Source: Hyphomonas sp. L-53-1-40
GTDB taxonomy: Bacteria > Pseudomonadota > Alphaproteobacteria > Caulobacterales > Hyphomonadaceae
Assembly (NCBI RefSeq): GCF_000682775.1
Contig: NZ_AWFI01000001.1
Span: 434,001-498,000, forward strand
Reading direction: 5' to 3'
Length of the DNA stretch: 64,000 nt
This document shows positions 8,405 to 14,994 of the stretch, in pieces. The position numbers and the translations under genes were made by a program. The notes below the pieces were generated by a model, which searched no databases, had not been told where the DNA came from, and saw nothing but the letters and a program-made list of their open reading frames with translations. Within the stretch, counting starts at the first letter, position 1. Every line of letters begins with the position of its first letter.

Positions 8405-9457
8405 TTATTCCGGGTGGGGTGGTGGCGGACCACGTCGCTGGCTGGCGTCGCAGCTGGCCGAAGGGGAATCCAGTACGCATCCGGTCTGGCCAGTGTGACA
8501 GCCAATGATGGCGTTACTGCCGGGCGTGTCGACGTGATAGTGATAGCCCAGCCCCGAAATATCATGTCCACGACAGGTATCCAGATCCGTGGGCTCGGTA
8601 CCATCCGTATTCAAACGCTCATGGATTGCGTAGCCATCCATCGCCAGTCCGATCATGGGGGCGTGCCCATCGGGGCTTTCCACGCCTTTGAGGCAGTCTG
8701 TCGCCGCGTGCAAATGGTAACCCGCGAATGGGTTTACATGTCCGCCGCAATCGTCAAATGGCGCCAGTGTGTGCGCGGACAGGATCGCGTCTGTAGGCGC
8801 GGACGCATCCATTTTTGCGCCGCTGAAGGCGACCCCGACGCCACCGTGATCCACGCGAGGGGCGATACGTGAGGCCGCAGTGCTCTCCAAGGGGATCACA
8901 AATGTCTGGGTCAAGCCTTCATCGAGGTATGAAATCTGGCATTCGACGCAATGATTTTCATAGGCCAAGTCGACATCGGACCTTGCCGCGGCCTCGCAAG
9001 CAATTTTGTTGTCGGTGACATTTATCTTTCCGGTCTCCGGGTCGAACATCTGCCAGACATCGTCCTTGTAGAATTCCGGCAAATTCTGGATGAAGCTGCC
9101 ATCGGCGTCATAGACTTTACCGCCGTCCAGCCAGATGCCAGCCATGTCCGGACCGTCGGAAATATTGCGCGGGCACCAGGGGCCAATATCGAATTCTGAT
9201 GGTTCAGGATTCAGGGTCAGTGAAAGGCATTGGGTCTCAGTGCCTTCTGATAATGTACAATCGACGACACTTGGGCCTTTTGAAAGTGCCGCCGGGTCGA
9301 ACAAGGCGGCAATTGGGGGCAGTTCGGTGGGGGCGACGGCGTGAGCGACATCGGGCTGATCCTGTTGACCTGTCGCTTTCGTGGGTTCGGCGCAACCAGC
9401 CAACAAGCAGGCTGCCGAATAAGCGCCCGCGACTTTCAGGGTGAAATAAATGCGCAC
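8405..9457 (-). CDS. YHYH-domain lipoprotein
   Basis: A secreted protein of about 350 residues with the YHYH domain. The motif is in GLGYHYHVDTPG near the C terminus, preceded by other His/Asp clusters (CGGHVNPFAGYHLHAATDCL, GLAMDGYAIHE). Many paired cysteines suggest disulphides outside the cytoplasm. I place the start at GTG 9457 because GGGAG lies 8 bases upstream and the resulting N terminus is a clean lipoprotein signal ending in LLAGC. The longer frame upstream of this GTG would bury the signal peptide. The function of YHYH proteins is unknown; metal binding is a guess from the histidines. The gene is convergent with the YcaQ-like gene. Confidence 0.8.
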   Translation of the reverse strand: MRIYFTLKVAGAYSAACLLAGCAEPTKATGQQDQPDVAHAVAPTELPPIAALFDPAALSKGPSVVDCTLSEGTETQCLSLTLNPEPSEFDIGPWCPRNISDGPDMAGIWLDGGKVYDADGSFIQNLPEFYKDDVWQMFDPETGKINVTDNKIACEAAARSDVDLAYENHCVECQISYLDEGLTQTFVIPLESTAASRIAPRVDHGGVGVAFSGAKMDASAPTDAILSAHTLAPFDDCGGHVNPFAGYHLHAATDCLKGVESPDGHAPMIGLAMDGYAIHERLNTDGTEPTDLDTCRGHDISGLGYHYHVDTPGSNAIIGCHTGQTGCVLDSPSASCDASQRRGPPPPHPE

Positions 9458-9609
9458 GGTGAAGGCTCCCGGAATGGTAAGATATTCAGAGCCACACCGA
9501 ACGAAGGGTGAAGGGCCTGTGATCGTGTCTATTCTCGTTGAAATGTTGTCACACTTTGTCAGCATAGTCTAAAAGAGCAGCGACCAACCGCCCGAATAGC
9601 GAGTTTATC

Positions 9610-10017
9610 ATGAGCATTACGATCTATCACAATGCAGACTGCGGCACGTCTCGCAATGTGCTTGAAATTATCCGCCAAAGTGGCGTTGAGCCGGATGTCG
9701 TTCAATACCTTCAGCGCGGTTGGACGCGAGAACTGCTGGCGGGTTTGCTGGCCGCAGCGGGTCTGACACCGCGCGAGGCTTTGCGAACATCCAAGAGCCC
9801 GGCTGAGGAGCTTGGTCTGACAGATCCGGCGGTGGATGATTCCATACTTTTCGAAGCCATGCTGAAACATCCCATTCTCGTGAACCGACCCATTGTTGTT
9901 ACCAAAAAAGGGACGGCTCTGTGCCGTCCCTCTGAGAAAGTGTTCGATCTGTTGGATAACCCGCCTGCCAGCTTCACAAAGGAAGACGGCGAGACGATCC
10001 AGTCTGGTCCGGTTTGA
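9610..10017 (+). CDS. arsC: Arsenate reductase (glutaredoxin-type)
   Basis: A 135-residue thioredoxin-fold protein of the ArsC/Spx superfamily. The catalytic Cys11 is in HNADCGTSRN, as in glutaredoxin-coupled arsenate reductases that reduce As(V) to As(III). The conserved Arg region is seen in HPILVNRPIVV. Length and motifs fit ArsC rather than Spx or YffB, but no ars operon partners (arsB, arsR) are nearby, so this may be a housekeeping copy. Unusually, codons at 9904-9931 form a perfect hairpin that is a good terminator on the opposite strand. Confidence 0.9.
   Translation: MSITIYHNADCGTSRNVLEIIRQSGVEPDVVQYLQRGWTRELLAGLLAAAGLTPREALRTSKSPAEELGLTDPAVDDSILFEAMLKHPILVNRPIVVTKKGTALCRPSEKVFDLLDNPPASFTKEDGETIQSGPV
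9904..9931 (-). terminator. Intrinsic terminator on the minus strand, inside arsC
   Basis: A perfect 9-bp stem (AGGGACGGC at 9909-9917 with GCCGTCCCT at 9923-9931, loop of 5) is flanked by six A residues at 9904-9909. On the minus strand this reads as a GC hairpin followed by a T run. It lies about 90 bases beyond the stop of the SpoIIAA-like gene at 10020 and probably ends its transcript within the convergent arsC coding region. Confidence 0.65.
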
Positions 10018-10019
10018 AC

Positions 10020-10412
10020 CTAGGCCATTTCGGTTTCGGCCTTTGCCTGTTCCAGCCAGACACGTGCGTCGGCTTCATCGGCAAGCTCATAGACTTTCAA
10101 CTCGGTGTCGGGCAGGGCCACCGCCTGCATCTTCGCCGACTGGCGTACCCATGCCTGGTCGGTGAGAACAGCGACCTTGCCAAAGCGTTTCTGTAGGGCA
10201 AAGAACTCAGCCTTGCGTGACCAGTCGCTGGCGACATTGTGGAGCGTGCCCAGATCCATATGCTGCAATCGCACCAGCAGGCTGCCGGGATCCTCCGCGT
10301 CAGTCTGCTCCATGATTTCATCAACAGCTTCCGGCATGGTGTCGGGGTTCAGTTCGCCCTGCGCGTCGATGGTGGTGAGGTGATTGGTTTCAGCTTGGAT
10401 TGTATAAGGCAT
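10020..10412 (-). CDS. SpoIIAA-like (STAS-fold) protein
   Basis: A 130-residue soluble protein matching the SpoIIAA-like family: an N-terminal segment with a central IDAQGELNPDTM, then LLVRLQHMDLGTLHNVASDWSRKAEFF, FGKVAVLTDQAWVRQ and a C-terminal VYELADEADARVWLEQ. In this family the middle block is usually the predicted domain that binds lipid-like ligands or partners. The specific role is unknown. An AGGAG lies about 6 bases before the ATG. The stop is almost immediately next to that of the convergent arsC, and its likely terminator is within arsC. Confidence 0.82.
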   Translation of the reverse strand: MPYTIQAETNHLTTIDAQGELNPDTMPEAVDEIMEQTDAEDPGSLLVRLQHMDLGTLHNVASDWSRKAEFFALQKRFGKVAVLTDQAWVRQSAKMQAVALPDTELKVYELADEADARVWLEQAKAETEMA

Positions 10413-10497
10413 GAGTCTCCTGATGGGGTTGCTTCTTCATAAGCAACGCTTTGAGGAGGGAGGCGTTCCCGCCCAATTGCATATCGGCGGAAGCGCG

Positions 10498-10532
10498 AAA
10501 AAAAAGCCCGGCCCAGGCAAGCCTGGACCGGG
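10498..10532 (-). terminator. Intrinsic terminator of the thiolase gene
   Basis: An inverted repeat at 10507-10518 and 10521-10532 (arm GCCTGGACCGGG with one mismatch, loop AA) is preceded by eight A residues at 10498-10505. On the minus strand this is a 12-bp GC-rich hairpin followed by eight T residues, about 40 bases after the thiolase stop at 10573. Confidence 0.85.
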
Positions 10533-10572
10533 AGAGGATTGAACAGATTGGAGTAAGCTTCTGGGAGGAAGT

Positions 10573-11817
10573 TTAAATCCGTTCAATGATGATTGCCGGA
10601 GCCATGCCGCCAGCAGCGCACATGGTGACCAGGCCATAGCGACCGCCAGAACGTTCGAGTTCGTCGAGTGCGGTGCCGATCAGGATGGAGCCAGTGGCAC
10701 CAATCGGGTGGCCAAGCGCCATAGCGCCGCCATTGATGTTCACTTTTTCCCGGTCGAGCTTGAGATCGCGGATGAACTTTTCGGCCACCACCGAGAAGGC
10801 TTCGTTGATTTCATAAACGTCGATGTCGTCTGTGGTCAGGCCAGCTTTTTCCAGCACTTTCTTGGCCGCCGGAACCGGCGCGTTCAGCATCAGGGTTGGA
10901 TCGTCGCCCATATTTGCCGTGGCCACGATGCGGGCACGTGGCTTCAGGCCGTTCTTGTCGGCATACTCTTTCGAGGTGACGAGGATGGCGGCTGCGCCGT
11001 CCACAACACCGGAAGAGTTACCGGCATGATGGACATGGTTCATCTTGCCTTCGAGTTGTGGATATTTCTTGGTGACCATCGCGCCATAGGTGTTTCCCTG
11101 ATCGTCGACCGGAATTTCCATGAACATGTTGAAGACGGTTTTCAGGCCGGACAGGCTTTCCATGGTTGTGCTGGGACGCGGAAACTCGTCCTTGTCGAGC
11201 GCCAGTGTGCCGTCGCGATTGTAAACAGGGATCAGGGACTTGTCGAAACGCCCTTCATCCATGGCGCGCTTGGCGCGCTGCTGGGAGGTCACGGCCAGCT
11301 GGTCAACGGCTTCGCGGTCGATGCCTTCCAGCGTGGCGATCGCATCGGCGCAGACGCCTTGCTGGGATTGTGGGTGCATCTCGCGCAAGTGAAGGTTACC
11401 GGCGTCCATCATTGGTGGATTTTTTGGATCAGCCGTCGATGCGGTGTAGCTCATCATCTCACAGCCGCCCGCGACAACGCAGTCTTCCATACCGGACATG
11501 ATCTGCGCGGCAGCAAGGGAAACGGTCGTAATGCCAGAGCCGCAGAAGCGGTCCAGCGTAACGCCGGAGGCTTTCACGTCGAAGCCGGCATCGAGGGCAG
11601 ACATACGGCCCATATCGGCGCCTTGTGCGCCGCGCTGGCTGGATGTGCCCCAGATGACATCATCTACGGTGGCCGTATCAAGATTATTGCGGTCTCGGAT
11701 CGCGCTCAGCACGGTTGCGCCCAGATGCTGGGGGTGCAGGTGCGCGAGCGACCCTTTTCCAACCTTGCCAATGCCTCGCGGTGTGCGCACGGCGTCGATG
11801 ATATAGGCCTCAGCCAT
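10573..11817 (-). CDS. Acetyl-CoA C-acyltransferase (thiolase)
   Basis: A thiolase of 414 residues that would cleave 3-ketoacyl-CoA in beta-oxidation or condense acetyl-CoA. The nucleophilic Cys is in [16 protein letters not shown], the NEAF motif in [15 protein letters not shown], the His in [14 protein letters not shown] and the second Cys in [11 protein letters not shown]-terminal [17 protein letters not shown] fits FadA/AtoB relatives. The gene stands alone with its own terminator. A dyad in its upstream region resembles operators of fatty-acid or branched-chain degradation regulators, which suggests a catabolic role. Chain-length preference cannot be read from the sequence. Confidence 0.93.
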   Translation of the reverse strand: MAEAYIIDAVRTPRGIGKVGKGSLAHLHPQHLGATVLSAIRDRNNLDTATVDDVIWGTSSQRGAQGADMGRMSALDAGFDVKASGVTLDRFCGSGITTVSLAAAQIMSGMEDCVVAGGCEMMSYTASTADPKNPPMMDAGNLHLREMHPQSQQGVCADAIATLEGIDREAVDQLAVTSQQRAKRAMDEGRFDKSLIPVYNRDGTLALDKDEFPRPSTTMESLSGLKTVFNMFMEIPVDDQGNTYGAMVTKKYPQLEGKMNHVHHAGNSSGVVDGAAAILVTSKEYADKNGLKPRARIVATANMGDDPTLMLNAPVPAAKKVLEKAGLTTDDIDVYEINEAFSVVAEKFIRDLKLDREKVNINGGAMALGHPIGATGSILIGTALDELERSGGRYGLVTMCAAGGMAPAIIIERI

Positions 11818-11851
11818 CTGATCTCTCCCTTGGGTTTATGATTTTCCCAAG

Positions 11852-11873
11852 TTTACGCGCACGTAAGCGTAAA
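11852..11873 (-). promoter_or_regulatory. Candidate LiuR/FadR-like operator upstream of the thiolase gene
   Basis: TTTACGC at 11852-11858 and GCGTAAA at 11867-11873 form a perfect 7-bp inverted repeat with an 8-base centre. The centre itself contains ACGTAA, giving overlapping TTACG/CGTAA dyads. The composition resembles published LiuR-type sites (TTTACGT/ACGTAAA halves) that control branched-chain and fatty-acid degradation genes. It lies 35-56 bases upstream of the thiolase ATG, where a repressor would block transcription. Confidence 0.5.
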
Positions 11874-11984
11874 TCCAGCCGTGACGTCGGGTTATGCAGG
11901 TCAACTGTTTTTGGGGCTGTTCGGAACGGTCCAGTTTGTATTTCATTAACTATCGGGTAATCGGGAACAAACGGGGAGATCTGC

Positions 11985-13121
11985 ATGGCCGACGACGCGA
12001 ACGACCTGTCTCAGGATGACATCGCCTATTTCGCGAACCGCCCGTCACCCGAATACGACGAAGTGGTATTGCAGGCCGATTATGCCGCGCGCGCAGCAAT
12101 CAGCTTCTATCGGTTCCGCCAGCTGGGCGGTGGTCGCAACGGCACAACGCCCGAGACCAAAATGAAATTCGGCAAATCGACAGGACGGGGCATCCACTAT
12201 GTCTCCGATCATCCGCAGGTCCGTATTTTGAACTTGTCGGTCATCGCATTGCTCATCCTGTTTGAAAGCGCGGCCAATGCGTACTTCTTTGCGCAGCAGA
12301 GCGAGTTCGGCATCTCCGGCGGCATCTTCCAGGCTGCGGCGGTCTCGCTCGCCAATGTCGCCACCAGCTATTTCATTATCGGTTTCTGGGGCCTGCGCCA
12401 TGCCTCGATCGGACTGGATCCAAACAAGTCCTTGCTCGGTTTCGACAACCGGAACGTCATCAAGGCCTTCGGCGTTCTCGCCGTGATGATAGGGATCGTT
12501 ATTGTGCTGCTGGTGAATTTATCAGCTGCGCACTATCGCAACCTGCTCGATCTCAAGGCCACGCTTGGGGATACTCCAGGTGCTTTCAAAGCCTTCAATC
12601 AGCACACATCTACGCTCCCGCGCTTCTTCATAGATTCAGATATTTGCCAATCCATCCTGCAATCGCCCATGGGCGAGTCCATAGGCAGCGCCGCCACGAA
12701 TGCCATGTGCCGCCCGTTCGCTCTGCATTCTCTGGATGCGATGGTCCTGTTTGCCCTCGGCCTTGCCATATCGGCCATCGCCGCCTTCGAGGGGCGCAAG
12801 GCGGATGCATCTTTCCCCGGCTTCAGCGACGCTGCCCGTGGCATCGAGCGCTCTCGCAGAGACCTTCAGGATGCGCTGGACGACTACTATGACAGCTATG
12901 AAGACGCGCTTGAGGATGCCGAGAAGGATTTTGGCAAGCTGAGCCCGAAACAGAAGGTGGGGCTCCGTAGAGCGATGGATGCGCGGGTGTCGCCCTTCCG
13001 CCGCCTGCTTGAGACAGACCCTGACATCATGCGTGATGAATTCGACGTGCCGGAAGAGGTTGTCGAGCATATTTCCGGCAAGAAACCAAAAATCATGCCG
13101 CGCGCGGAGAATGACGCATGA
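11985..13121 (+). CDS. Four-helix membrane protein of unknown function
   Basis: A 378-residue protein with a soluble N terminus of about 75 residues. Three predicted membrane helices follow (around LNLSVIALLILFESAANAYF, IFQAAAVSLANVATSYFII and VIKAFGVLAVMIGIVIVLLV). A roughly 60-residue loop contains two Cys, then comes a fourth helix (MVLFALGLAISAIAAF). The C-terminal 120 residues are highly charged and probably helical or coiled coil (DALDDYYDSYEDALEDAEKD). I do not recognise a named family. The stop overlaps the start of the next gene as ATGA, so the two are translationally coupled and probably form a complex. A GGGGAG lies before the ATG. Confidence 0.7.
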   Translation: MADDANDLSQDDIAYFANRPSPEYDEVVLQADYAARAAISFYRFRQLGGGRNGTTPETKMKFGKSTGRGIHYVSDHPQVRILNLSVIALLILFESAANAYFFAQQSEFGISGGIFQAAAVSLANVATSYFIIGFWGLRHASIGLDPNKSLLGFDNRNVIKAFGVLAVMIGIVIVLLVNLSAAHYRNLLDLKATLGDTPGAFKAFNQHTSTLPRFFIDSDICQSILQSPMGESIGSAATNAMCRPFALHSLDAMVLFALGLAISAIAAFEGRKADASFPGFSDAARGIERSRRDLQDALDDYYDSYEDALEDAEKDFGKLSPKQKVGLRRAMDARVSPFRRLLETDPDIMRDEFDVPEEVVEHISGKKPKIMPRAENDA

Positions 13122-13921
13122 GCCGCAGGCGCAGACAACGCCAGCGCCGGATGGCCTATATCAATTTCGCGATAATCGCCCTGCTGATCGCCGGCGGCGT
13201 GGCGGCGTTCCAGTTCCTCAAGCCCGTCCCCTATGACGAGCAAACGCTCTGTCTGCTGAGCGACGAGTTGCCGCCCCACACCGCCATTATCCTAGACAAG
13301 ACGGATGAGTATGATGAGAGCCAGGCCGATCTCATTGCCGACCTGATCCGCCGCTCGCGTGACCGCCTCGAAGTGGGCGAGCGCCTTTCCATGTTCGAGC
13401 TCGACGCTGAAGGCCAGTTCGATCCGCGCGGCGAATTCTCGCTGTGCAATCCGGGCCGGGGCGGGCAGGTGAACCCACTCTTTCGCAATCCCCGGATGAT
13501 CGAAGAGCGCTATGCGACCCTTTTCGAAACGCCGATGGATGCCGTGATCGAAGATCTTGTCGTGCCAAAGGAAGCGCCCTCCAGCCCGATCCTCGAAGCA
13601 ATGGCACGGCTCGGCCAGACGGAGAACTTCTCACCCGACGCGCCCGCCCGCCGGATCGTGATCGTATCTGATATGCTCCAGAATTCCGATTTGTTCTCCG
13701 CCTATGGCGGCGGAGGCGTGCTTCCTGCCAACATGCCGCGCGCGCGTGATGTGGCTGAGGCGGTCGAGCGACGTTATGGGCGGTCCCTATCCGGCGTGGA
13801 GCTGGAGATTCGCTTGATTCCGCGCGGACGCTATACCGACATGCAACGCGGCGCTCTGAAGGAATACTGGAGCGAGGTATTTTCGGAACTGGGCCTGCAA
13901 GCCGACTGGCGAGACCTGTAG
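13118..13921 (+). CDS. Membrane-anchored vWA-like protein
   Basis: A 267-residue protein: a very basic N terminus (MSRRRRQRQRR), one membrane helix (INFAIIALLIAGGVAAFQFL), then an extracytoplasmic domain. The domain has features of a von Willebrand A-like fold: a first strand ending in an acidic site (AIILDKTDEYDES), a GERLSMFELD strand, and a later strand IVIVSDMLQNS. The first acidic site is DxTD rather than the canonical DxSxS MIDAS. It is coupled by ATGA overlap to the four-helix membrane protein and followed within about 75 bases by an aspartic-protease-like gene. Function unknown; metal binding is inferred. Confidence 0.65.
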   Translation: MSRRRRQRQRRMAYINFAIIALLIAGGVAAFQFLKPVPYDEQTLCLLSDELPPHTAIILDKTDEYDESQADLIADLIRRSRDRLEVGERLSMFELDAEGQFDPRGEFSLCNPGRGGQVNPLFRNPRMIEERYATLFETPMDAVIEDLVVPKEAPSSPILEAMARLGQTENFSPDAPARRIVIVSDMLQNSDLFSAYGGGGVLPANMPRARDVAEAVERRYGRSLSGVELEIRLIPRGRYTDMQRGALKEYWSEVFSELGLQADWRDL

Positions 13922-13994
13922 CGCCCACGGCCATTCTTCCCTGCATTTTGTCCGCACGCCCGCTTGTGGCATAATGTGGGAAAAGGATGCATCC

Positions 13995-14987
13995 ATGGGA
14001 GGATTGCCAACAACCCGGACCGACGAGCCTCGTCTCGTTCAGCACGCTGTTTTGCTCAGCCTGTTGCTCGGCCTCTTGTTGTTTCTTGGCCCGCCAGCCT
14101 GGTCGAATACCAATGAGCAGCAAATCATCCCGTTCGAGATGGATTCCCAAGACCGGTTGATGGCCGAAATCTCATTTGAAAACGGGTCAACCGCTACGGC
14201 GCTTATCGATACGGCCGCCACTTTGCCGATGATTGGCGGGGCCACAGCGCGCTCGGCCAATGTCGGGGTGATCGAGGGACAGGAGCAATTTGTCGAGATA
14301 CTTGGCCTTGGCGGCAAGGAAACGTTCCCCTTGATCGATTTGCCAAGTCTAAGGACAGGCTCGATTGCCCTGAGCCAGGTGCCTGCCGCCCTTGATAGCA
14401 AGATCGCCGTCAGCGGCGTGCGCAATGTACTGCCCATCAGTGCGCTGACGGGCAATGTCGTGGATTTCGATTTCGACCAGGGACATGTGACCGCCTATGA
14501 TCGGCGCCCGGCCGGGCGAATGCGAGAAGTCCTCTGCAAACGGCCCCTCGTTGTTCGCAACGGGCTCTATTTCGTGCAGGTTACGATCAATGGCCGGCGG
14601 GGGCTCGCCCTCATAGATACAGGTTCGACCATTACTTACATGAATTCGAAATTTGCGAGCCATGCAGGCACCAAAGTCAATGAGGATGAAACCAAGCGCC
14701 TGCTTGGGATAACCGGCGACGACTACAATATGCACGTTGCCCACGTTTCCCGTTTTGAACTGGATGACGTCGACATGACGGGGTTCAACATGATCGTATC
14801 AGACCCCGCCCTGTTCGAACATCTGGGCATGGCTGACGAACCGGTCATGATCCTTGGTATGGACTTTCTGTCACAATTCCGTGTACAGATAGATCGCGAG
14901 CATAATCTGCTCTATTTGCGAATTCGTCATAGCACAGCCAAGAAATGCCTGGTCTGCATGGAAGTGCAGTCCTATCGCAGGCGGTAA
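13995..14987 (+). CDS. Secreted retropepsin-like aspartic protease with two domains
   Basis: About 330 residues with a signal anchor (VLLSLLLGLLLFLGPPAWS) and two tandem retropepsin-type domains. The first has ALIDTAATLPMIGG with the putative catalytic Asp72. The second has ALIDTGSTITYMN with Asp208 in an intact DTG, and ends with MILGMDFLSQF, the usual late hydrophobic-Gly motif. Both aspartates are present, so a single chain could form a pseudodimeric active site, although the first domain lacks the usual DTG Gly. I prefer ATG 13995 (AAAGGA upstream) over 13974. It follows the membrane/vWA pair and may belong to the same operon. Confidence 0.75.
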   Translation: MGGLPTTRTDEPRLVQHAVLLSLLLGLLLFLGPPAWSNTNEQQIIPFEMDSQDRLMAEISFENGSTATALIDTAATLPMIGGATARSANVGVIEGQEQFVEILGLGGKETFPLIDLPSLRTGSIALSQVPAALDSKIAVSGVRNVLPISALTGNVVDFDFDQGHVTAYDRRPAGRMREVLCKRPLVVRNGLYFVQVTINGRRGLALIDTGSTITYMNSKFASHAGTKVNEDETKRLLGITGDDYNMHVAHVSRFELDDVDMTGFNMIVSDPALFEHLGMADEPVMILGMDFLSQFRVQIDREHNLLYLRIRHSTAKKCLVCMEVQSYRRR

Positions 14988-14994
14988 TGTACCC

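Noticed and set aside
10708-11841. 377-codon frame opposite the thiolase gene
   Set aside because: Antisense shadow of a clearly conserved gene.
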